64,000 nt of DNA. Origin: Zea mays. Lineage: Eukaryota; Streptophyta; Magnoliopsida; Poales; Poaceae. Of this stretch, positions 1-8,323 are shown one piece after another. Below the pieces are notes generated by a model. That model had not been told where the DNA came from. It was given only the letters and a program-made list of their open reading frames with translations, and did no database searches. The position numbers were made by a program, and so were the translations under genes. The DNA lies in contig NC_050101.1 of the NCBI RefSeq assembly GCF_902167145.1, positions 116,155,789 through 116,219,788 of the forward strand, in the 5' to 3' direction. Numbering within the stretch: the stretch's first letter is position 1; every line of letters starts with the position of its first letter.

Positions 1-391
1 TGGAGCGGCGAAGTGACTGCGGTCACTTCGGCTCTGCCCACTGAAGGGTGCGCGTCAGGATAAAGGTGTCAGGCCACCTTTGCATTAAATGCTCCTGCGA
101 TTTGGTCGGTTGGCACGGCGATTTGGTCAGGGTTGCTTCTTGGTGAAGACAGGGCCTCGGGCGAGCCGGAAATATGTTCGTCACTGGAGGGGGCCCTCGG
201 GCGAGACGGAGATCCTCCGGGGTCGGCTGCCCTTGTCCGAGGCCAGGCTCGGGCGAGGCGTGATCGAGTCTCTCAAATGGACCGATCCCTGACTTAGTCG
301 CACCCATCAGGCCTTTGCAGCTTTGTGCTGATGGGGGTTACCAGCTGAGAATTAGGAGTCTTGAGGGTACCCCTAATTATGGTCCCCGACA
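1..391 (-). repeat. 3' LTR of G1, partial
   Basis: Matches 17176-17567 with few changes and ends in cccgaca, the complement of the LTR start TGTCGGG. It is directly followed by the polypurine tract, so on the minus strand it is the beginning of the 3' LTR. About 1.3 kb of it lies left of the window. Confidence 0.92.
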
Positions 392-406
392 GTAGCCCCC
401 GAGCCT
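392..406 (-). other. Polypurine tract of G1
   Basis: The minus strand reads GGCTCGGGGGCTAC immediately before the LTR start TGTCGGGG. A purine-rich tract at this place primes plus-strand DNA synthesis in LTR retrotransposons. The same tract occurs next to the G2 LTR at 57551. Confidence 0.8.
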
Positions 407-1124
407 CGAAGGGAGTGTTAGCACTCGCTTGGAGGCTTTTGTCGCACTTTTTTGCAAGGGGACCAGCCTTTCTCGGTTGCGTTTTGTTCCGGTGGGTGCG
501 CGCGAGCGCACCCGCCGGGTGTAGCCCCCGAGGCCTCGGAGGAGTGGTTTGACTCCTCCGAGGTCTTAATGCCTCGCGTAATGCTTCGGCTGGTCTGGTC
601 GTTCCCTCATGCGAGCTGGCCGTAGCCCGGGTGCACGGTCCGGTTCCAAGTTCTCGGGCTGGTATGTTGACGCTGTCAATGGTTTGGCCGGAGCCGGGTT
701 TGCGAGAGCAGCCCCCGAGCCTCTGCACAGGGCGAGAGGACGATCAGGGACAAACTCGACTTTTTTACATACGCCCCTGCGTCGCCTTTCCGCAAGGAGG
801 AGGGGGGAAAGCGCCATGTTGCCCTCGGTGGGCGCCGAACATGGTGTCTCCGGTGAGCTGCTGGCGGGTAATCCGAGCGGACGTCCGTGCCCCATTTGCT
901 AGGGGTCGGCTAGAGGCCCAGAGGCGCGCCCAAAAGTACCTGCGGGTGATCTGCCGGACCCGATCCCCTGTCGACGGGGTCCGAGGGCTCGATGCCTCCC
1001 TCTGATGGGATTCCGTTACAAGATCGTTCCCGATGGTCTCGGAAATGTCCTAGGGTACCTCGGGAGCGCAGCCCGAGCCTTGGTTATGTATCGAACGTAC
1101 CCATGGTCATCCCTCGCTCTGTGT

Positions 1125-1345
1125 CTGAGGCGGCTGTGAACCCTTCGAGGGCCAGCCTTCGAACCCCTGATCAGTAGTGGGCGCGGAGCCCGAGTAGCCT
1201 GAGGCGGTCGTTGAACCCTTCTGAGGGGCCGGCCTTCGAACCTCTGACCAGTAGTGGGTGTGGAGCCCACGCGCTCTGAGGCGGCTGTTGAACCCCTCCG
1301 AGGGGCCAGCCTTCGAACCTCTGATCAGTAGGGAGGCTCGGAGCC
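1125..1345. repeat. Three tandem copies of a 74-77 bp unit
   Basis: Units start at about 1125, 1199 and 1276 with ctgaggcgg and contain gccttcgaacc and ctgatcagtag. G2 has about two related copies at 58280-58430, so the array belongs to the element family. It lies upstream of the antisense gene start and could be part of its promoter region; that role is inference. Confidence 0.75.
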
Positions 1346-1675
1346 TGGTTCCTTCACGGGGAAGGATCCTTTTCGGGGTATCCCCTTTCCCGGTCCCTGT
1401 TGTAAGAGAGAGAAAGAGGAAAAGGAAAAGGGTACGAAATTGAACGACGTGGCGTACCTTTTTTGACGCGGTCATTATGGCGAAGGCGAAACGTCGCTCG
1501 CTTCCCCCGCCAGAGGCGCCGCCTTTCCCGCCGCGGAGTTAATGCGATAGGGCGTGCGGTTCACGAGGCAGCCGTTGCGCGTGTGCGAGCCGTTCGAGGA
1601 ACGACCGTTTTGCCTTGGGTTTTTTGAATCCCGCGGCGGGTCCGGACGAAACGTTGAATGGGTCTCGTCTTGGCC

Positions 1676-1683
1676 TTTATATA
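1676..1683 (+). promoter_or_regulatory. TATA box candidate for the G1 antisense gene
   Basis: The motif tttatata lies about 140 bp upstream of the ATG at 1820 in GC-rich DNA. It is on the plus strand, opposite to gag-pol transcription, and fits an own promoter for the antisense gene. No transcript evidence is available here. Confidence 0.45.
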
Positions 1684-1819
1684 CTCGGAGGAGGGTCTGG
1701 CGACGGTTCTTTGCTCCGCTTCTCGCCTCCCCCTTAGGTTTTCGCAACCCAAGAGGTTTAGCCAGAGAAAAGGAAACCGCTTCCCCAGTTCTTTCCGCCG
1801 CCACCCCTTTTGCTCGGTG

Positions 1820-2344
1820 ATGGCCGACCGGGTGACCATCATCCCGCCGCGCGATCCGTGGCCTTTCTCCATGGTCAAGGCGGGTGATCTGGAGGATCTT
1901 GTTGCTGAGGGTTTCCTTCGCCCTCTCTCTGATGAGAGGCGGCCGGAGTGGATTCCCCCTGCGAGCGGAGCCGCTCCGTCCCCGCCGCCGGGGTACGTCA
2001 TGAGCTTTGTCTCCTTTCATGAGCAGGGATTCGGTGTGCCGGCGAGCCGCTTTATGCGGGCGATCCTGCACCACTATGGGGTGGAGTTGCACAACCTCAG
2101 CCCCAACTCCATCTCGCAAGCCGCCATCTTCGTAGCGGTGTGCGAAGGGTATTTGGGGATCGCCCCCACTGGGACTTGTGGACTCATCTCTTTTCCGCGG
2201 AGCTTTTTGCTTCGCCGACGGGGGAGAGAAAGGTCTATGCGGCAGTGCGGGCCGGCGGCTGCATCCTCCAGCTGAGACAGTCGCGAGCGTTGTTGTACAT
2301 TCCCGCCATCCTTGCGTCCTCGAACAAAGGGTGGCAGCGCCGGT
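1820..2344 (+). pseudogene. Antisense multi-exon gene of G1, 5' exon (Transposase_28-like domain), interrupted
   Basis: The reading frame starts at ATG 1820 (MADRVTIIPP). It runs into a domain resembling the plant 'putative gypsy type transposon' family (Pfam Transposase_28): GYVMSFVSFHEQGFGVPAS is followed by a hydrophobic HHYGVELHNL segment. Near 2163-2170 one base is missing, and the conserved HWDLWTHLF segment continues in the next frame. At 2344 the Zeon element interrupts the exon, which resumes at 8324 in matching phase. The gene is on the strand opposite gag-pol, between pol and the 3' LTR. Its function is unknown; the domain name does not imply transposase activity. Confidence 0.75.
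2340..2344. repeat. Left target-site duplication of the Zeon element (ccggt)
   Basis: The 5 bp ccggt directly before the LTR at 2345 recur directly after the other LTR at 8319-8323. Five base pairs is the usual duplication length for LTR retrotransposon integrases. This fixes the element borders exactly. Confidence 0.95.
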
Positions 2345-2986
2345 TGTTGGAGACTTGTTCTCAAGTGCTAAGAGTTAAGAACAAGGCAACACAGAAAATG
2401 TTAATCGTTATAGTCCTTCGTCCTCCGAAGCATTATTTCCCTTAGGATATAATGGTTTACGGACGAAGGTTATGAAGGACGTACCTTCATAAACTCATTA
2501 AACGATGACGAAGGTGATAATGTAAAGGATATAAAAGACAATATGAACGAGTATATATTATTATCAGGCATAAACAGAAATATTATTGAATTACAAGTAT
2601 ACCTTCAATCGAGAGAAGATGACAATACAAGCGTGACGCAAAAAGTGAATGTCCAATCAGCGTGAACAGTACGGGGATACTGTTCACCTATTTATAGGCA
2701 CGGGACACAGCCCTTACAAAATTACATTCATGCCCTTTACATTTGATAATAATTCTATAGTAGTCTATCGAGGTCTGAATAGCCTTTTCATCTTTAAGTC
2801 GGTTCCACTCTTTGCTGTCACGCCGAAGCTTTCCTGCTCGCACCTTCGGCTCTGTATCAACCTTCGTATTATTCCGGTCTACAGCAATGCCGACTTTAGT
2901 CCGAGGATACCTGTTCACACATTGTACTCCAGAAATACTGTTAAATCCTGTTTTTGAGGACCTTCGGATGCCGAAGGTCCCCAACA
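2345..2986 (-). repeat. 3' LTR of the Zeon element
   Basis: 642 bp, plus-strand ends TGTTGGAG...CCCCAACA. It is nearly identical to 7677-8318. A TATA-like tatttata at 2689-2696 is read as TATAAATA on the minus strand. It precedes the polypurine tract region at 2987, which identifies it as the 3' LTR. Confidence 0.95.
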
Positions 2987-3000
2987 GTAGCCCCTCGCAA
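2987..3000 (-). other. Polypurine tract of the Zeon element
   Basis: The minus strand reads TTGCGAGGGGCTAC directly before the LTR start TGTTGGGG. Position and purine content fit the plus-strand primer. Confidence 0.7.
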
Positions 3001-3142
3001 TATTAATTTGTTTATAATAACGAATTCAGATTGCGACCTGGACGAAGGCTTTACGCCGAAGTGCCGAAAAAACACCTTCCCTTTGCTAGAATAGCAACAT
3101 TCACTGACAAGCGGGGTCTTTGAATTTTCAGCGCACCGAGCG

Positions 3143-3150
3143 TATAAATA
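3143..3150 (+). promoter_or_regulatory. TATA box candidate for the Zeon antisense gene
   Basis: The motif tataaata lies 143 bp upstream of the ATG at 3293, between the LTR and the antisense gene and on the gene's strand. It suggests the gene has its own promoter outside the LTR. Confidence 0.55.
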
Positions 3151-3292
3151 CGGCCATACCGCAAACTCATTTAGCACGCTTTCTGGCCAACCACTCCCGC
3201 TCACTCAATTTTTAGCTCTTGTGCACTGTGATTTGCTAAGCTTTTAGCTTTGAAGCTTCGGATTTGAAAACAGTTTTTTAGTGTTTCCGAAG

Positions 3293-5060
3293 ATGTCCGA
3301 GGATAAGAAGACTGCTGCTGAGACGAAGCTGAGCCTCGACGAAGAGAAAAATTTGGGGTTTCTTATAGCGATGTCAAAGGCCAACACGGAAAAGATTACC
3401 AAGGAGATTCTGGAAGGTTTGTCCGAAGATACTGGTGACGGCGACAGCTATGATGTGGACAGTGGTGGCGAGGACTCCGAAGATCGTCCATGGCGACCAA
3501 GCCATTCAGTTTATGGTAAATCAACTATCAAAGAGAATCATCTTGTCAACATGAGAGGGAGGTATTTCCGGGATTTGTCCATTGTGAGGGCCGACGAAGG
3601 GGAAAAAACTTGCCCACACCCTGAAGAAAATGAGGTCGTAGTGTACCGAAGCTTTTTGAAAGCTGGACTGCGATTTCCTTTGAGCAGCTTCGTTGTGGAG
3701 GTACTGAAAATATTCGAAGTCTATCTCCATCAACTTACCCCCGAGGCAATTATAAGGCTAAATATCTTCGTGTGGGCCGTGAGAAGCCAAGGTCTGAAAC
3801 CTGACGCAAAAAGCTTCTGCAATATACATGAAATTTCTGTCTGTCGGGAGATGAGCAGGAGCTTCGGATTCCCAACTTTAGAAGACGGACTTTCGGTGCT
3901 GTCAAAGAACGATCTGGCTGACAGCCTAGCTTACAACAGCTTAAAGGTGCGACAAATGAAATTCTTGTATTTTTTGTTGAGTTCAAAATTTTTCGTTTGT
4001 TTAAACCTATTGACACAGACATATTCCTCTTTGCAGGGCCTGATACTCAGCAATGCCCTCAGGGCACAGAAAGATGCTGAGGACGAAGGATGTACTATAG
4101 CCCTGAGCAACCTTCGTTCCGAAGTAATTGAACTGAGGAACGAAGGTCTCGAAAAAGATAAAATATTATACTCATTGATAAATAAAATAAAGGAAGACGA
4201 AGCTGCTTTTAAAAGTCAAGCTGAAGTTCAGAAACGCGAAATTGAAGACCTTCGGAAACAACTGGCCAGAGCCAAGGAAGAACGCATACTTGAAGAAACA
4301 AAGCGTGAACTCAGCGATCAATGGGCAGATCACTTAGAAGTGACTGTTGAAGAGCTTCGTTCGTCCAAAAAGAGATGCTACAACAAATCTATAGATTGTG
4401 TTAAGAAATTAAAGGCTAGCTTCGCCAAGGTTGGCGCGTTCTCGAGTGAGGAAAACTTTTCGAGAGGCAATCCCGAAGGTGTTATCGAATGGATTGGCCA
4501 CGAAGCTGAAGCCTTCGAAGAAATTTTAAATAGCCGAGGAGATATATGTGCCTTCTCTGGCGCCAGAGGGATTGCCACCATCTTAGAGAAGAAGGGCTGC
4601 GAACATGTAAAAATTTTAGCACAGTCCGAAGCTGCCTTATCCTTTGAAGATACAAGAGATCCTTCGGCCGAAGCTAGCATAATTGGTGGAAAGTTTTTTA
4701 CCGATATCTGGGATAATGGTGGCCGAGAAATGGCCGGAGAAATTATTCGAAGAAGTGAAAAGGGCATTCACGATGCTAGAGAAGTAGCTGAGGCTGCTGA
4801 AAAGAGTGCAGGGGCCAAAGATCAATTAGGTATTAAATAATAGTTTTTTATCGTGTTGTAATCTTAGGCTTTAAAATTTGTTTGCGATTTGTAATAGCAA
4901 TGTAGCCGTGTCCTGTCCTTCCTCAGATCCTACTGAAGTATCTCCGGGTGCACGGCCTAGGGGTGACGATGAGATTAAAAAGATGGCTGAAGCTATTATG
5001 GATGAAGTTGTCGATCGACTGTTGAACGAAGCTGCAGAAGTGGTACTTATGGAAGACTAA
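3293..5060 (+). CDS. Spliced antisense gene of the Zeon element (Transposase_28-like protein)
   Basis: Proposed exons are 3293-3946, 4037-4829 and 4927-5060, giving 1581 nt (526 aa). Donors are aaag|gtgcg and ttag|gtatt; acceptors are ttgcag|gg and cctcag|at. Both joins keep the frame, and the last exon ends in an acidic tail (EVVLMED). Residues about 80-215 resemble Transposase_28 (RSFLKAGLRFPLSSFVVEVL); a long charged coiled coil follows. Intron 1 is 90 nt, phase 0 and stop-free, so an unspliced form reads through it, adding a hydrophobic stretch that is not a true membrane segment. The N-terminus is lysine- and acid-rich. The position opposite gag matches the extra antisense ORF I recall for Cinful-type elements. 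Function is unknown. No frameshift or premature stop is visible. Confidence 0.78.
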
Positions 5061-5530
5061 ATGCTATTGTAAAAACATTTTAAATGTAACATGTGTAATA
5101 TCTTGTAATCCTGTATGTAATATATTTGTTTTATTTTTCTTTATGGTTCAATTCTTTACGATGCATGAAACTTTACATACGTACCGTTTTTGAGTCTGGC
5201 GAAAAAACACCTTCCCTTCTTTTCATGCTTCGTGAAGAAGAATTACCATTTATCACAACAATATCCGAAGTATCCTAAAAAGTGTTGAAGCTTCGTAGAA
5301 ACATTCTTCAAGGCTATACTTCAGAGATCAATATTATTTCTCCTTGTGACTTGGCATGATTTGCCCCTTTTTCAAAGCGTTTTCCCGAAGATTGGTATCA
5401 TATCTCTTTCTTATGCCACATGCAGTATGATGTATGATGCTTATGTTATGCAAAAAATGATGTGATGATGTTATGCTATGTAAGGTGATATTCCGAAGGT
5501 ACACGCATATCTGCGCGATAAAACACAATC
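5061..5530. other. AT-rich downstream region between the Zeon antisense gene and the minisatellite
   Basis: No ORF of note. TGTA-rich and AT-rich DNA after 5060 (tgtaatatatttg near 5115) could supply plant-type polyadenylation signals for the antisense transcript. A run of atgatg/atgtta-like microrepeats lies at about 5425-5475. Confidence 0.5.
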
Positions 5531-5833
5531 TCAGCGTTGACTTTTCGCTATAAGCCTCCCTTAGGAGCTTCTTCGCCTTTTACTTCAGCGGAATCAGCGT
5601 TGACTTTTCGCTGTAAGCTCTGCATTCCCTTAGGAACGACTTTGGAGCTTCTTCGCCTTTTACTTAGGCGGTATCAGCGTTGACTTTTCGCTGTAAGCTC
5701 TGCATTCCCTTAGGAACGACTTTGGAGCTTCTTCGCCTTTTACTTAGGCGGTATCAGCGTTGACTTTTCGCTGTATGCTCTGCATTCCTTTTGGAACGAC
5801 TTTGGAGCAGAAAACTTACACTGCGCTCCCTTC
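5531..5833. repeat. 80-bp minisatellite in the Zeon internal region
   Basis: Units begin with tcagcgttgacttttcgct at 5531, 5594, 5674 and 5754. The last three are spaced by exactly 80 bp, the first by 63 bp. Degenerate pieces (ggaacgacttttcg) continue to about 5900. The array lies between the convergent 3' ends of gag and the antisense gene. Confidence 0.9.
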
Positions 5834-6084
5834 GGAACGACTTTTCGTGACTTCGTCAAACTTACTCTGCGTTCCTTGGAACGACTTTTCGTTGCTTCGA
5901 AGAATTTTTTCGATAATTCGAAGGTCCTCTTTGTTATGACAAATCCTTAAACTTCAACAACTGAAGCCTGTGAAGAAAATATATTTTCCTTGTGGGAACT
6001 ATTTTCATGAAATCTAAACAATGTCCTTTATTACACAAAAAATAAAACTGAATGAAAAAGATTACTATCAAGGTAGGATATCTG

Positions 6085-7602
6085 TCAATAGATGTGCTTT
6101 GATTCTGGCACAGTGCTGTTGACCGTGCGAGCTTCGGACTGTTCTCTGAAGTCCCTTTGATGCGGATCATATTGGCTCCCTTCTGGCTGCTGGCCTTGTT
6201 GCAACGGAGGTGGAGGCGGAGGCTGTTGCCAGGAAGCTTGAGGCTGACTCGCCGAAGCAACAGAGACTGCAGGATGGTTGCCCACATATTCTGGGATGTA
6301 GGGCGAATGATACGAAGTTGTATGCATGACCTGCTTCGGCTGGGCTTGTTGTGCTGCTGCTTCAGCTATTTCCTTTTGCTTCTGAATAGTAACATGGCAC
6401 ATCCTGGTAGTATGGCCTTTGTTCTCACCGCAGAATAAGCAAAAGATTCTTCTCGGTTGATCGCCAAATCTTCCTCCGAAGCCCCTGGCGCCTCTGCCTC
6501 TTGGAGCTGGTGGTCGGAAAGAGCTTTGCTGTTGCCCCGAAGCCTGTGAGGAGTATTGTGGCCTTTGCTGTTGACTCCCTTTATCATCATTTTGAGTAGA
6601 ATTGTGAATTGACCTGACATGCCTCGGGTAAAACCTTCCTCCGAAGCCCCTGGTCATCTCAGAAAACCTGAAAGCCTCCTCCCTTCTTTGACGAAAATCA
6701 TTGTCAGCTCGAATGTATTCGTCCATCTTCTGGAGTAGCTTTTCCAGCGTTTGTGGTGGCTTCCTGGCAAAATACTGTGCTGACGGCCCTGGCCGAAGCC
6801 CCTTGATCATAGCCTCAATGACAATCTCATTGGGCACTGTTGGCGCCTGTGCCCTCAATCGCAGAAACCTTCGGACATATGCCTGAAGGTACTCTTCATG
6901 GTCCTGGGTACACTGGAAGAGAGCCTGAGCAGTGACCGGCTTCGTCTGAAACCCTTGAAAGCTAGTTATCAGCATATCCTTCAATTTCTGCCAAGAAGTG
7001 ATTGTCCCTGGCCGAAGAGAAGAGTACCAAGTCTGAGCAACGCTTCTGACGGCCATAACAAAGGATTTTGCCATGACTGTCGTATTGCCACCATACGAAG
7101 ATATAGTTGCTTCATAGCTCATTAGGAATTGCTTAGGGTCTGAGTGACCGTCATATATAGGAAGCTGGGGTGGCTTGTAAGTCTGTGGCCAAGGTGTAGC
7201 CTGCAATTCTGTTGAGAGAGGAGAAGCATCATCAAAAGCAAAGTTTCCATGATGGAAATCGTCATACCAGTCATCCTCATTACGGAAGTCTTCCTGGTGA
7301 AGCTCTCTGCGTGGAGGCCTTCGGTTTTGATCATCTTGAACAAGATGACGAACCTCTTCGGAAGCTTCATCTATTTGTCTCTGAAGATCAGCTAGACGGG
7401 CCATCTTCTCCTTCTTGCGTTGAACCTGCTGCTGAAGGATTTCCAGATTTTGAATTTCCTGATCTAGATCATCCTCCGGAGGTGTTGGACTGGCAGCCTT
7501 TCTCTTCTGGCTTCGTGCCTCTCTAAGAGAAAGGACGTCTTGATTGGGGTCCAGCGGCTGCAGCGTGCCAGCCCCTGCTGCTGAAGCCTTCTTCGGCGGC
7601 AT
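6085..7602 (-). CDS. gag: Zeon gag polyprotein
   Basis: 505 aa from the ATG at 7602 (MPPKKASAAG); the frame is open further upstream, but only with a non-ATG start. The N-terminus has a charged helix (about 60-100). A Retrotrans_gag-type capsid region spans about 150-320 (FVMAVRSVAQTWYSSLRPG, then YLQAYVRRFLRLRAQ). A zinc-knuckle-like CLFCGENKGHTTRMC lies near residue 390, with spacing CX2CX5HX4C, one residue longer than the usual CX2CX4HX4C. The C-terminus is rich in Pro and Gln. Gag forms the particle and binds RNA. No pol follows. The frame is fully open, in keeping with the young LTRs. Confidence 0.88.
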   Translation of the reverse strand: MPPKKASAAGAGTLQPLDPNQDVLSLREARSQKRKAASPTPPEDDLDQEIQNLEILQQQVQRKKEKMARLADLQRQIDEASEEVRHLVQDDQNRRPPRRELHQEDFRNEDDWYDDFHHGNFAFDDASPLSTELQATPWPQTYKPPQLPIYDGHSDPKQFLMSYEATISSYGGNTTVMAKSFVMAVRSVAQTWYSSLRPGTITSWQKLKDMLITSFQGFQTKPVTAQALFQCTQDHEEYLQAYVRRFLRLRAQAPTVPNEIVIEAMIKGLRPGPSAQYFARKPPQTLEKLLQKMDEYIRADNDFRQRREEAFRFSEMTRGFGGRFYPRHVRSIHNSTQNDDKGSQQQRPQYSSQASGQQQSSFRPPAPRGRGARGFGGRFGDQPRRIFCLFCGENKGHTTRMCHVTIQKQKEIAEAAAQQAQPKQVMHTTSYHSPYIPEYVGNHPAVSVASASQPQASWQQPPPPPPLQQGQQPEGSQYDPHQRDFREQSEARTVNSTVPESKHIY

Positions 7603-7654
7603 GACGAAGGTGATGCTTGCCGAAGGTGTTGAAAAGCTCAAGAAATGGAAGTGA

Positions 7655-7676
7655 GTTCACCGGAGGTGGGCGCCAA
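7655..7676 (-). other. Primer-binding site of the Zeon element
   Basis: On the minus strand TGGCGCCCACCTCCGG begins two bases after the 5' LTR end at 7677. A TGG start next to the LTR is the hallmark of a tRNA primer site. The tRNA species was not determined. Confidence 0.75.
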
Positions 7677-8318
7677 TGTTGGAGACTTGTTCTCAAGTGC
7701 TAAGAGTTAAGAACAAGGCAACACAGAAAATGTTAATCGTTATAGTCCTTCGTCCTCCAAAGCATTATTTCCCTTAGGATATAATGGTTTACGGACGAAG
7801 GTTATGAAGGACGTACCTTCATAAACTCATTAAACGATGATGAAGGTGATAATGTAAAGGATATAAAAGACAATATGAACGAGTATATATTATTATCAGG
7901 CATAAACAGAAATATTATTGAATTACAAGTATACCTTCAATCGAGAGAAGATGACAATACAAGCGTGACGCAAAAAGTGAATGTCCAATCAGCGTGAACA
8001 GTACGGGGATACTGTTCACCTATTTATAGGCACGGGACACAGCCCTTACAAAATTACATTCATGCCCTTTACATTTGATAATAATTCTATAGTAGTCTAT
8101 CGAGGTCTGAATAGCCTTTTCATCTTTAAGTCGGTTCCACTCTTTGCTGTCACGCCGAAGCTTTCCTGCTCGCACCTTCGGCTCTGTATCAACCTTCGTA
8201 TTATTCCGGTCTACAGCAATGCCGACTTTAGTCCGAGGATACCTGTTCACACATTGTACTCCAGAAATACTGTTAAATCCTGTTTTTGAGGACCTTCGGA
8301 TGCCGAAGGTCCCCAACA
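7677..8318 (-). repeat. 5' LTR of the Zeon element
   Basis: 642 bp, same ends as 2345-2986, two differences by eye. On the minus strand it drives gag; a TATAAATA box is at 8021-8028. It is followed by the TSD copy ccggt at 8319-8323. Confidence 0.95.
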
Positions 8319-8323
8319 CCGGT
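8319..8323. repeat. Right target-site duplication of the Zeon element (ccggt)
   Basis: Identical to 2340-2344. The interrupted G1 exon continues immediately after this copy at 8324. Confidence 0.95.

Larger units (their letters stand above)
2345..8318 (-). mobile_element. Cinful/Zeon-type gypsy element, gag-only, nested in G1
   Basis: A 5974-bp element with two 642-bp LTRs (2345-2986 and 7677-8318), TSD ccggt, a primer-binding site next to 7677 and a polypurine tract next to 2986. LTR sequence and layout are as I recall for maize Cinful/Zeon elements. It has gag but no protease, RT, RNase H or integrase, so it depends on proteins from elsewhere, probably a Cinful-type partner (inference). 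It also carries a spliced gene on the opposite strand and an 80-bp minisatellite. The LTRs differ at only two positions by eye, near 2427 and 2509, so the insertion is young. Confidence 0.93.

Noticed and set aside
3947..4036. Hydrophobic stretch in the unspliced Zeon antisense frame as a membrane segment
   Set aside because: It coincides exactly with a phase-0 GT-AG intron, so it is most likely translated intron.
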